NCBI GenBank assembly: GCA_017311185.1
Contig: JAESUZ010003490.1
Coordinates: 558,001-622,000 of the forward strand
From: Proteles cristata cristata
Taxonomy: Eukaryota; Chordata; Mammalia; Carnivora; Hyaenidae
Length of the DNA stretch: 64,000 bases
Direction: 5' to 3'
Part shown: in pieces, positions 24,340 through 36,200 of the stretch
Layout of the letters: every line of letters starts with the position of its first letter
Numbering within the stretch: the first letter of the stretch is position 1
The notes under the pieces: model-generated
What the model was told of the DNA's origin: nothing
Databases searched by the model: none
What the model saw: the letters and a program-made list of their open reading frames with translations, nothing else
Made by a program: the position numbers and the translations under genes

Positions 24340-24480
24340 TGTATTTATGTTGACAGACACTGTGCAAACATGTTCTGTGTTTATTTTACGCAGTCACCTA
24401 CTCAGTTCTCACTGGTTACACAACTCTCACCCCATTTTAAGGATTAGGAAACATGGGTTTTCAGAGTTTATGACATAAAT
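24340..24480 (-). repeat. MIR SINE relic (antisense)
   Basis: Reverse MIR pattern: GACACTGTGCAAACATG ... CACCCCATTTTAAGGATTAGG. Confidence 0.45.
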
Positions 24481-25129
24481 GTGGTGTGACATTTTTTTAT
24501 GTTTCAACTATCTACTTCATTCAAAGCCAAGTACAGGGGGCTGGTAGGACACATAGTAATAATACCCAAAGGACCTGAAGGAACAAAAAGATCTTTGAGT
24601 TGCACAAAGATCTTAATTACGCAAGCTGCAGAAATCCTCGGTGGATACCATGGTAGCTTTGAGATCATCCTTCACCCTCCACGGGGGCAAATTAGCTTGT
24701 AGATGGATTAGGTTATTTAATCATTTTTGTGCCATGGACCTCTTCTTGGGGAATCCCATGGACCCCTTCTTGGAATAATGTTTTGAAATGCATAACAAAA
24801 GGAATAGAAATGACATTGAACAGCATTCAGTTCTAGCATTTGATCCCTGAGATTTTCAAGCATTTCTGCTCTGTCCATCTCACCTCCCCAGTGTACCAAT
24901 CCCCTCATCGAGTTTCCCTTCCTTCTTCAGAGAAGGTAAAGGAGGGACAGCCAAGCAGGTTTGGGGTGGGGGGTACAGGAGTGGGGAGGAGGATGAGATG
25001 GGGTAAGGAGGGGTTTCTGAGATGACATTAGTTTCTTCCTTCACCTTCTGTCTACAAGCCTCCTCACTTTCCTGGCCCTTCAGTCTTCCCCAAGATCAAG
25101 TCCAGTTTTTTTCTGGCTTTAGTTCTCTT

Positions 25130-25348
25130 CCATCCCTGCCCGCCTGGTTCAGCCCCGCCCACCTCGCTAAGCCCGCCCCGCACTGGACACGCCCCCCCAG
25201 GCTCCTCCTTCGCCATAAGTTTCACCAGCTCCCCCTCGCACCTCTGCTCCCTGCCAATCACGCTGACCCTCCCGGCCCCCCCGGAGCGCGCACCCGCGGG
25301 TCCGCGGCTTCGCCCAGCAAGCGGAGGAGCTGGGGCTGCTGCCGAAAG
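25130..25348 (+). promoter_or_regulatory. PCTP: PCTP promoter and 5' UTR, CpG-rich
   Basis: Sequence just upstream of the PCTP start is GC-rich and CpG-rich in an otherwise AT-rich window, with several GC-box-like motifs (CCCGCCCCGC, CACGCCCCCC). No TATA box is seen at a suitable distance. This fits a TATA-less CpG-island promoter with dispersed start sites. The exact transcription start cannot be read from sequence, so the 5' UTR boundary is open. Confidence 0.7.
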
Positions 25349-25492
25349 ATGGAGCGTGGAGCGGCCGGCGGCTTCTCAGAGGAGCAGTTCCGGGAGGCCT
25401 GCGCGGAGATCCAGCAGCGCGCGCCGGCAGGCGCCCACTGGGAGCTGCTGGTGGAGACCCTGGGCTTCAGCATCTACGGGCTGCTGGACCAG
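25349..25492 (+). CDS. PCTP: PCTP coding exon 1 (residues 1-48)
   Basis: The exon encodes the N-terminal START segment from MERGAAGG to YGLLDQ. The donor is CAG|GTAGCG and the phase is 0. Compared with the human protein as I remember it, the first residues differ and there is one extra residue before FSEEQF. The exon is CpG-rich. The frame stays open upstream to an ATG at 25022 and runs on into the intron to 25681; I take both extensions as chance, because homology to PCTP begins at 25349 and stops at the donor. Confidence 0.95.
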
Positions 25493-28400
25493 GTAGCGGC
25501 CTGCCCGCAGGACGACCCTGGGCTGTCGCTTGCCGGGGCCAACCTCCCCAGGAGAGCCCGGGGCAGCCGCCTAGGAAGGAAGTCAGAGCCAGAGTCGGTC
25601 ACGCGGAGCTGGGTGGAGCGAGCGCAGGGGCAGTGCCGGCTGCTGACTTTGCCCCTGCGGTTGGGAGGTCATCCGAATTGAGCCCAAGTCTGAGGCCCAG
25701 GGCGGAAGTGGTTTGTTGGAAGCTAATGATAGAGTTAAAATGCGGGTCTGCAGAGTCTGAGCCGCATGCACTTGCCTGGTAGGGCTGTGGATCCCTCTCC
25801 TGGGTAGTTCCCACTGTTGTGTGTGTTGGGTTGGGGAGAAGCCCAGGGTTTGCCTACAGGTGGAAAGAAGACAGCACTGTTCAGAGACTGGATGTGCAGG
25901 GAGATAGTGTGCTTGTGGAGCAATGTGGCTGGGAAGGGAGAGACTAGCATATCCTTCACTTTACTGGCTTGTTTCTTTTCGCGGTTGCCCCTTCCTTATA
26001 AGGTGCACTTAATAATTTAGTCTGAAGCTTTATGGAGAAGGATTTATTTAAAGGGTAGGAGGAATGAAGTTGGTTATTGAGCAATTCTCCAGGCGCTCCC
26101 GGAGGCCTTTGGAATCAGGTAGCAGCTATCCAGGTGGAATGATTGCGTTGCACCTGAGACCTTTCATCAGTTATAGTGAGTGATAGTAGCTGACGGCACA
26201 TGGGATAATAAATCACCTTTAGGCAAGTGCTGTGAAATCAAGGTTTCCTGGCAGAGAACCAGAGTGGTATAGTGTTAGAGTAGGGAGGCTCTCTGAAGGC
26301 GTGTGTAGCAGGGCCTCTGGTTATGACAAAATGAACAAGAAGCTCACAGTCCAGCGCAGGCAGAATTAATTTCTGCGTGTAATTTCATTAGTTGGCTTGG
26401 TGCCAAAATGGACCTGTTTTCAGACAAAATCCTTTATTCTTCTCTCTGACCATTCTGTTTCCTTACCAGCCCATCCAGGCATTTGCTAAGCTTTGCCAAT
26501 TCGACTGCTCAGACATGTCTGATAACTGGCTCCTTTCCCTTCCTTTTCCTTTCCTTTGTGGTTGGCACTTTGGATTGTACCTCTCACCTCGAATTGCAGA
26601 AGACCTTTCACCTCTCTGATCCCTTCTGTCCTACACGTTACAGCCCGATTAGGCACGTGAAGGAGAGGCTGTGGGCTTACCACTCCCCTTTCACTGGCAC
26701 TGTTGACTGCACAATGAATACTAAGAGTAACTAGCTAATGCTAACTATTATATTAGCTCACACATTGCATGCTTTCTTATCTTCCAGGCACCGTTAAGTG
26801 CTTCGCAGGTATTGACTTACTCAGTCTTCCTGTCAGTCTTCAATGTATGGCACTGTGATTATCACCTTTTTACCTATATGAAAATGAATGTGCGGAAAGG
26901 TTAAGGTGATTGCTCAAGGTCTGAATTAAGATCAGAACTCACCTGTCTACTTCCAGACCTATGCCATGAACAGGCTCCTGCATTGCCTCTCTGAAAGAAG
27001 GCAAATGCTGCTGGGTAGACTATACAGATCTTTCTCAACTTATGATGGGAACTGTGGCTCACTGCCCCTGCCCAGCATCAGGAGAAGGTACTGTATCACA
27101 TAGCACTAGCCCAGGGAAAGAGAACAGTTCCAAGTTCAAAGTACCATTTCTACTGCATGCATATTGCTTTTGTGCCTTGGTAAAATCAAAAAGTAAAAGT
27201 TACACTGTCAAGTTGTTGATTATCGAACTACATGAAGGCTTTTGCCTCAACCCCATCAACATTCTGTTTCTTTTTTTTAATTTTTATTTATTTTATTATT
27301 AATTTTTTTAATGTTTATTTTTGAGAGTGAGAGAGAACGAATGAGTGTGGGAAGGGCGGAGAGAGAGACAGACACAGAATCCAAAGCAGGCTCCGGGCTC
27401 TGAGCTGTTAGCACAGAGCTTGACCTGGGACTCATGAGTGCAAGATCACGACCTGAGCTAAAGTCATCTGCTTAACCGACTGAGCCACCCAGGTGCCCCA
27501 ATTCCTGTTTATTTTTGAGAAAGAGAGAGAGAGAGTGAGAGAGATAGCGCAAGCAGGGGAAAGGCAGAGAGAGAGGGAGACACAGAATCTGAAGTAGGCT
27601 CCAGGCACCGAACTGTTAGATCAGAGCTTGACTTGGGGCTTGATTTCAAGAAAGTGTATTCATGACCTGAGCCAACGATCAACAGACTGAGCCATCCAGA
27701 TTACTCTCCTTCTTCCTGTATCTCAATACCATCTAAAGATTTCCACTCTTTTGAGATGAGTGAACTAGTTAGGTCCCAACTTGTATTTCCAGCTTTATCT
27801 TCCATATCTCATCTGTACATGTCTTGTTTCCAGCCAACCCAGACCGCTCTACTCTTTACTCTGGTGGGCCTGTGCTCTTTTGCTTTTGTGCTTGTGAGCT
27901 GAGACAGTGACTGGCTTGTATTGTGTATTGTTATGTTGCAGAGTCTGCCCTCCCCCTCCCCCCTGCTGTGGGGAGGCCATGTATGGTATTCAGAAGAGTT
28001 CCTGTCCCTACTAACAATACTGTATGTCTCATTTCAACCTGTTCTAGGGATATGGGGGATCATGTTGCTTCCAGATAACTTCTCTAGGTTTAAAGGGCCA
28101 TGGGATTCCCGTAGGTGTGCCCTCGAGCCTCAGCAGCTAGGGTGGAAGGCCATTGCTCCATGGACACTTTGTTTGTTCTCCATCTGCATTAAAATGTCAA
28201 GAGGCCCTATTGGGTTAGTGTATGAACCCTTTCCTAGAACCCTTCATGGGTTCTAGCCTTATCCAACATTATTTGCTGCCTGGCCCACTAGGCTAGAGCC
28301 TCATTTTCTTTCCACTTTGACTCCATCTTTTGTCTTCTTCCTGGAAGAGAATTCTGTAATTTCCAGTTAGTAAATCTTTCCATCTGAATACCACACCTTA

Positions 28401-31400
28401 TCAAAAGTGAATTCATCTTGTCCCACACTCTGTATAGACCTGCATCTATCTGCCCCAAAAGCCCTTTTCAGTCTTGTGGGCCAGTGGTGTTTAATCCACC
28501 CTGCCTATTATCATTATGTGTCTTTTCTTCCACCCACCCAAACCATTAGTGCCTATGGCCTTGGGTCCCCAGGTCTCAACTAGGAGTCAGACCAGAAGAC
28601 CTTGGTCCCTCTGTCAGTCTTCATCTTGATTAATCTACTTGACCATTGAGGCAGGTGAATCCAGGTGAGGGTCAGCATTGCAGTCTTTGCTTTCTGGGTT
28701 TTGAAATTCCAATAACTGGGGTAAACAGAGTGGCCTTGTTTGGATCCCTTTAATTTTGAAGGGCCAACCGGGGGTCCCATTGATCCATCTAACTTTAAAT
28801 AGTGCTACTTTTGTCTCAACCCCATCAATAACTGCTGCATTCATCCTGCTTCTTAATTACCATCTAAAGATTTCCACTCTGTTGAGATGAGTGCCCTGAT
28901 TCTCCCCTCTGTCTTACTCTAATTTTTCTTGGGATCTGTAAGACCCATGTAAGGAATACTGACACAGGTACTCTGGTAAGTCGATTGGTTTGTTGGGATT
29001 GCTTGAGTTTTGCAGCAGTAAGCTTACATGTAGTACCCATGCAAAAGGGACCCTCTCTATCAAAGTATTTACCATGATTTGGGTAAGGAGCATATTTCAT
29101 TGGTGAATATCTCCATCATGATAAAGCCAGGCCAACATGACTTGCATATAAAGCATATTAGTGGCTTCATGGTTTGGTGTGGGTTGGGGAAAAGCAGGTA
29201 ACACTAGGAATTGTTATGATAGGAAGAATCAGACAGCCACCCTTCTCAGGGTAAACAGATTTTGCAGGGGCTTTTATCCACTCTACCAGGTTGACTGTTC
29301 CTTTGGGAACAACCTGCTGTGTCTGGATCATGTGTAGCCATTTATGTTGGTCCATCATGAACTGTGACGATGATCTATTATTGCATGTTTTGGAAAGATT
29401 GAAGTATAAAGGCATTTTAGTTATCCAGTGTAACAAATAAATTATATTTTAAAATTAAAAAAAGATTGTAGCCCTTTTTTTTCCAGTAGACAAATAGTTT
29501 GGAGTCATATTCTTGGATAGATGGCCACTTTTGATATACAGTATTTTGATACTTTTTCATTTTCTCTTTTTCTATTAAATCACAGAATTTTTCAACTTTG
29601 AAAGTTTCATTGAAATCATTCTGTCCAATGTCGTCATCTGTTTCATTCACTTCTTATTTCTACTTCCTTTGCCTGCTCTGTTTCCTTCCTCTCCTCTTCT
29701 CTTTTTTCCTCTCCAGGTTGTAATGTCAGTAACTTACCACTACATGGTGATTTAGTTTACAAACTGCACATGTAAGTTTCCTTTATCCCTGTAAACAAAT
29801 CTGTAATATAGGTAGGGACAGGCTAATTTTCCTATTTGACAGATGGAAACAAAACCTAGAGTTGTTAAGTGAATCACACAAGACCTCATAAGTAGTAACT
29901 AGACATGACTACTTTGATAAGCTCAGCACCAAATACACAGCTTGCTTCAAAGCAAGAATTACTTTTTCTTTCTGGAGGCTAAGCAAAACTAGCCCAGAAC
30001 AGCCATGTGGTATTATGGGAAGAACATGGGTTTTGGAGGCACACAGTCCTGGGTTAAAATCTCCATTCTGCCCATTATCATTTTTTTTTTTATTCAGAGA
30101 ATATTCATCAAGTACCTCCCATGAGCTATTGCCCTCACAGGCACTGGGGATAAACAATGAATGGAAAGATGCGCCACTGTTCCAATAAATGAGTTCTTGA
30201 ACAATGAATGACATTCACTAATGAGAATAAACCCATAGTATACAATGATACATTGGGTGAAAAATGCTATGAAGACAGTAAAGTGGGGAAAAGGGATAGA
30301 GAGATGGTATGGCAGTGGTGGCCAGGGGTGATGTGATAGATACAGGAATCCAGAGATCCCCTCTGCTGAGGTAACATTTGAGTGGAGACAGAAATGAAGT
30401 GAGAGATTGCATCATGCAAATACCTGGAGGAGAAATGTACCAGAGAGTATTTTTCAAAACTCAAGCACATTAGGATCACCTGGGGAGCTATTAAGACATG
30501 ACCAAGCCCTACTCTAGAATCCCAGAATTAACTGATCTGGGGTGAGGCTTGGGGAGTCCTTTGAAAAACTCCCCTTTCATTATAGGGGTTGATCATTCTG
30601 TTGTCTCCACGTTTGTGTATGTTTGAAATGCTTCATAATAAAATGGTTTGTTGTTTTTGTTTTCAATGGTAGAGCTTCCCATGAGATTCAAATGGACTTG
30701 CTGGGTTTTAAATCACTGTAGTAGAGCGAACACTGAGTGCAAAGTCCCAGAGTCAGGCTAAGCTTGCCTTGTTTTCCAGGAAGAGCCAGAAGGATACAGG
30801 ACTGGGGTGAAGCTAGGGTTGCAGAGTAGCCAGGGGCAAGCCCCACTTATTAGCTGGGTGATATTAGTCAGCTAATATCTGACTATTAATCAGTCAGATA
30901 TCTTTTCATTTTGAAATCTCAGCTTCCTCATTTTCAAAACAAGGATAATATTTACCTTTCAGAATTACAGACCTCTCAACAATCATCAAATGAAATGGTA
31001 TGTGGCACAACACAATGATTCTCGAACTTCAGCATGCATCAGAATCACCCACAGGGTTTGTTAAAATTCAGAAACAAGACCCCACTCCCAGTTTCTGATT
31101 CAGTGGACTGGAGTGGGGCCTGAAAGTTTGCATTGTATTTCTTTTTGTTTGTGTGTTATTTCTAACCAGTTGCCAAGTGACGCTGAAGCTACCAGTCCAG
31201 GGACAATACTCTGAGTACCACCGATATGTGGGGAGCATCTATCATGGTGCTGAGGGTCAGTGTTCTGACATTGCTGAGGGGGAGGATCTAACATGGTGCT
31301 GGGGGATGGGGTTCTGACACTGAGGGGGCAGCATCCTAGAAAAGCATTGGAAACTGAAAGTTAAGAGTGAGAAAAAAAGAATATCTTTTTTTAAAAAAAT

Positions 31401-33228
31401 GTTTTATTTATTTCTAGGAGAGAGAGAGAGACAGCGTGAGCAGGGGAGGGTCAGAGAGAGAGGGAGTCACAGACTGAAACAGGCTCCAGGCTCTGAGCTG
31501 GGAGTCAGCACAGAGCCCGACGCGGGGCTCGAACCCACGAACCGCGAGATCATGACCTGAGCGAAAGTCGGACACTTAACCGACTAAGCCACCCAGGCGC
31601 CCCAAGAAAAAAGAATATCTTAAGATAAAAGCAAGACCATTTGAAGACTCACTCTTACTGATTTTTAAGTTAGCAGCCACCTTAGTAGTGAATATTAACT
31701 TCTGAGCTGTGCTGAGAAGTCCCCCTGGTAGAGAGGGGCCACAGGTCACTCATAAAAGCATTCCCAGTGATCTGCATTCAGGTCTCCTTGGAGCTTTGGG
31801 CTACATCACTATGCCTGTAGACACTGTGACATGCCTACAAAGAGTGTGAAATCAGTGAGCAGAGCTTTTCATCCTCAATTTAGACCAAGTAAATAGTGTC
31901 TGAGCTGATGTGGTTAACTGCTTGACTTCTTAACATTTTAAAATCTGAATGTCTGGCACTGTGAGAAGGGACTGCCTGCAGTGTGCCTTTGTCCTTGAAT
32001 AGGTCTTCTAATCAAGGAGTTTGCTCAGGAGCTAACAGCTCTTTTCCAGGGACTGTTCTTTTCTGTGCTGTGTACCCGCTAAAATACAAAAAGCCTGGCA
32101 TTCCTAGGAAAATGGTGTTTAGCCAGGCTTGGCTAAGAGAAAATTCGGCCTTTAGGTGGGAAGCACAGATTTAACTCCCACGAGAATAGGTTTACTTCCA
32201 TCGATGAGAAGTTTCCACCCCCACCCCCCCACCACAGGACAGATCATAATCATCATGAGCATCTTGACTTCCAGATTACAGGACTGTTCTGCCTCCTTCT
32301 CTCACCCTTCTACCTCTCTGCTAAGGGAAGAGTAGCTACTGGCATGAGTGACAGAATGATTATTTGACCTGGGACACATATGGAGCCACATCTTACTAGT
32401 GGGCAGGGCCACCGTGTCTGAATGTGGAGCACCCATGCAGACTGAGGCCAGCTCTTGTGCTCTCTTTTTCATGCTCTCTGTCTCTGTCTCTGTCTCTCTC
32501 TCCCTCCACTTTTCCATTTTCCTGAGCAAGCAACTAGATGGATATATCAGAGCCTCAGGTCTTCCCCTCCTCACTTCTCTCTCCTGATGAGCATGTGGTG
32601 TGAGGCTGGGTGAGAATGCTGGTCCCAAGATTTAAATTGAGGGGAATGAGAGTACAGGGGTGAGTAAGACCTTCCACTTCTGTCTGGGTATAAGCCAGGC
32701 TTCATATCCTCACCCTGTCTTTTCACCAGATTCCTACAAAGGGGTCACAGGAGGTGACTATTAATAAAGCAAAACTCTGATTTTCATTGGGCCGTGGGGT
32801 CTCTTTGAGAGCAGAAGTGACTTGTCAGCAAAAGTTTGGACGTTCTGGATCCTTGGACATAATACCATGCCCATGCCTAGGGGAACAGGGGCTGAATTGG
32901 AGCAGTGCCAGGTAGAAAATGATTCTTCCCATCTGCTGTTGACACCACTTATAGGTGGGAGGAGAATTCTAGTCGGAATTTCCCTTCAGTGGGAAGAGTT
33001 TGTTACTTCACAAGCTCACAGTCCCTGGACATAATTTTATGAGGCTATTTTATCCTTCAGGGATATTATGCAAATGAGTGTGTTCATGTAAGAAAGGGAG
33101 CATCCTTGCAAATACGAACCTTTGAATTTTAGCCTGGGACTTTTAATGTGTTTTGTTTGTATTTTTTTTAAAGAGAAAGAAAGGAGGAGAGAGAATAAGT
33201 GAGGGAGAAAGGCAGGGGGGCAGGAGGG

Positions 33229-33281
<53 letters not shown>

Positions 33282-36200
33282 TAAGCAGGCCGCATAGTCA
33301 GTGCAGAGACTGATGCTGGGTTTGATCCCATGACCCTGGGATCATGACCTGAGGTTAAACGAAGAGGTGCCCATTTAATGTGTTTTTAAGACCCAGAAAA
33401 GCTTAGATGTGGTTCCTGGGTGACTCAATCGGTTAAGTGTCTGGCTTTGGCTCAGGTTATGATCTCACAGTTTGTGAGTTTGAGCCCCACCTGAGGCTCT
33501 CCACTCTGAGTGCAGGACCTGCTTCACATCTTCTGTCTCGTTCTCTCTGCCCCTTCCCAGCTCTCCTTCTCTCTCTCTCTCTCTCTGTCAAAAATAAGTA
33601 AACATTAAAAAATTTTTAGAAAGAACCCAGAAAAGCTTAGAGATAGACTTAATAACCTATTTTGCCATTTAGTTTAGGCTACATACCTGTCCATAGCTAC
33701 CTCTGGGTGAATGAAAACTCCAAAATATTTGTTCATGTGCTCATTCAAGCAGTCTTTAGGACCTGTTGAGTGCCTGGTGATACCTGATGAATAAGACCAA
33801 GTTTATACCTTCAAGAAGCTTTAAGACCATAAAACAAGCACTTTATATGTTATATAGATCTGTTTCCTTTATCATTTTTTTCTCTCTTTGAACATCTTCT
33901 TTTAACATTTCTTCCAGAATAGGTTTGCTGCATTCCCCCAGGTTTTATTTGTTTGAAAAACTTTTTATTTCTCCTTCACTTTTTTAAATTTTATTTATTT
34001 ATTTTGAGAGGGACCAAGGGTGAGCAGGGCAGGGGCAGAGAGAGAGAGGGAGAGAGAATCAGAAGCAGGCTCTGAGCACTGTCAGCACAGAGCCCAGTGT
34101 GGAGCTCAATCTCACAAACCAAGAGATCATGACCTGAGCTGAAATCAAGAGTTTGTCACTTAACCAACTAAGCCACTCAGCCGCCCCTCTCCTTCACTTT
34201 TGAAGGACAGTTTCATTGGATATAGCATTCCAGGCTGGTGCCTTTTCTCTTTTAACATACTATATATTTTATCCCATTCTCTTTTCGCATGAATGGCTTC
34301 TGATGAGATGTCTGATGTAACCCGCATCTATGTTCCTTTATAGGTCAAGATTTTCTCTTTTTCTTTTCTGAGTTTAAATCGGATCTATTTTGCTAACTAA
34401 CTTGGATGTAAGTAAAAAATAAATTAATTTAAAAATAAATAAATAGGATATATTTAAGTTTTTTTGTATTTGTCCTGTGTGGCATGTTCAAGATGGGCAG
34501 ATTTACTTTGAAGAGTGGTCTGAGCCTGCATGGCAAGAACACCCATGTGATTCAAAATAAAATGTAAGTATCAATCTTATGACACAAGGGTTCCTCTCTT
34601 ATATGTGTAATTGCAACATGACTCTATAGCAGTTCCGAGTTCTCTGGAGTTGTCTGTTCTGGAAGTGGTGGTGGCATTTGTCTCAAGCAGGGATCACCAA
34701 ACTTTTTCTCTAAAGGGCCAGCAAGTAAATATTGGAGGCTTTGTGGGCCAGGAGGCAAAGTGGAAGATAGTATGTAGGTGTTTACATAACCACCTAGAAA
34801 TGGTTAGCTGTAGCTAAATATACGTCTCACCCAGTATACCCACTACAGACCTGGTTTATACCTGTGGTCCTGGTGAAATTTACATCTCTTTCACTCTCAA
34901 AATTATGCTGGTTGGAATGATAAATTATAGGGTCATCCTCACTATACCTGTGCACTTCAACAGCTTATTATTTATCCAATGGTGTATGTGGAGAGGTCAG
35001 TGACAATCTGGAGACAGTATCACAGACCATGACCTCGGCTGTCAGATCACTGGTTGCCAGGCCAGGTTCTGCGATCATTACTTGAGTGACTTTAGGTGAG
35101 TTTCACAGACTTTTTTTTTCCCCCCACAGCTTTATGGAGGTATCATTTGTATATCATAAAATTTATGCATTTTAAGTGTACAGTTCAATGGATTTTAGTA
35201 AATTTATGGAGTTATGCAGCCTTCATCACAGTCTGATTTTGGAACATTTGTGTTATCCTCAAAAGAAACTTCTTGCCCATTTTTGGTCATTCCCTGTTTC
35301 CGTTCCCTGTCCAGACAGCCACCAGTCTGCTTCCTATCTCTGTAGACTTACCTTTTCCAAAATTTTCTCAGAACTCCTTTAGCCTCAGTTTCCTTGTCTG
35401 AAAAATGGGTTTCCCAGTGAACCATACTTTATATTATCATTGTGTGGATTAAGTGAGATAATCCAATATTGGTCCAATGACCACTATTCAATAAGCATTC
35501 AATATTAGCTATCATTATTATTTTACCTAGTTATCTGCAATCCTTAGGGATTAAACCTGCCATGTTTTCTTTAGAGAGATCTAAGATATTAAATCAGATT
35601 TACTCAACTACCTTTTTTTATACAGTCTTGGTACACCCTTCCAAGTGGCAGCTGTAGATTGATTCCTGTCATTAGAATTGATGCTCTTTGGTGAAAAAAT
35701 GCTTATTTTACATAACTTCAGAGCCTGTTTACTTGCCACAGAGTGGCTGGAGTTGGTCATCTTCCACAGTCATAGATTTGAGATCTTGTCCCCCACTGAG
35801 GAATGAGAATGAACTCTTCTGTGAGAGGCTAAGAAGAAAATTCAGGACACACTCAAAGGTACATTTTTAGGATTAGACAAAGGGGATTCGCCAAGGCTGT
35901 CTCATAGTTAGTGATGTCAATGCAGATGAGCATTGTAATTTGCAGAGACGGGGTGACACCTTTCTGGACCAGGTTGGGGAGAGGCAAAGGAGATCTAACA
36001 AGGACTAGTCCTCTGTGGGAGCTGCAAATGTCATGCAAACATTATGACATTTTGACACCTCTCATATGTAAATACATGAGCTCTTACAGAATTTATCCTG
36101 TTAGGACAAATAAGTGTACTGTTGGCAGTAGTGTTCTCGAAATATGTTAACCCTGTGAATGCAGTTGAAAATAAAATATCCAGTTCTGTTATGCATTTGA

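Noticed and set aside
25022..25681. 219-codon frame read as one intronless protein
   Set aside because: Only residues encoded by 25349-25492 match PCTP; the homology stops at a splice donor and resumes at 42167.
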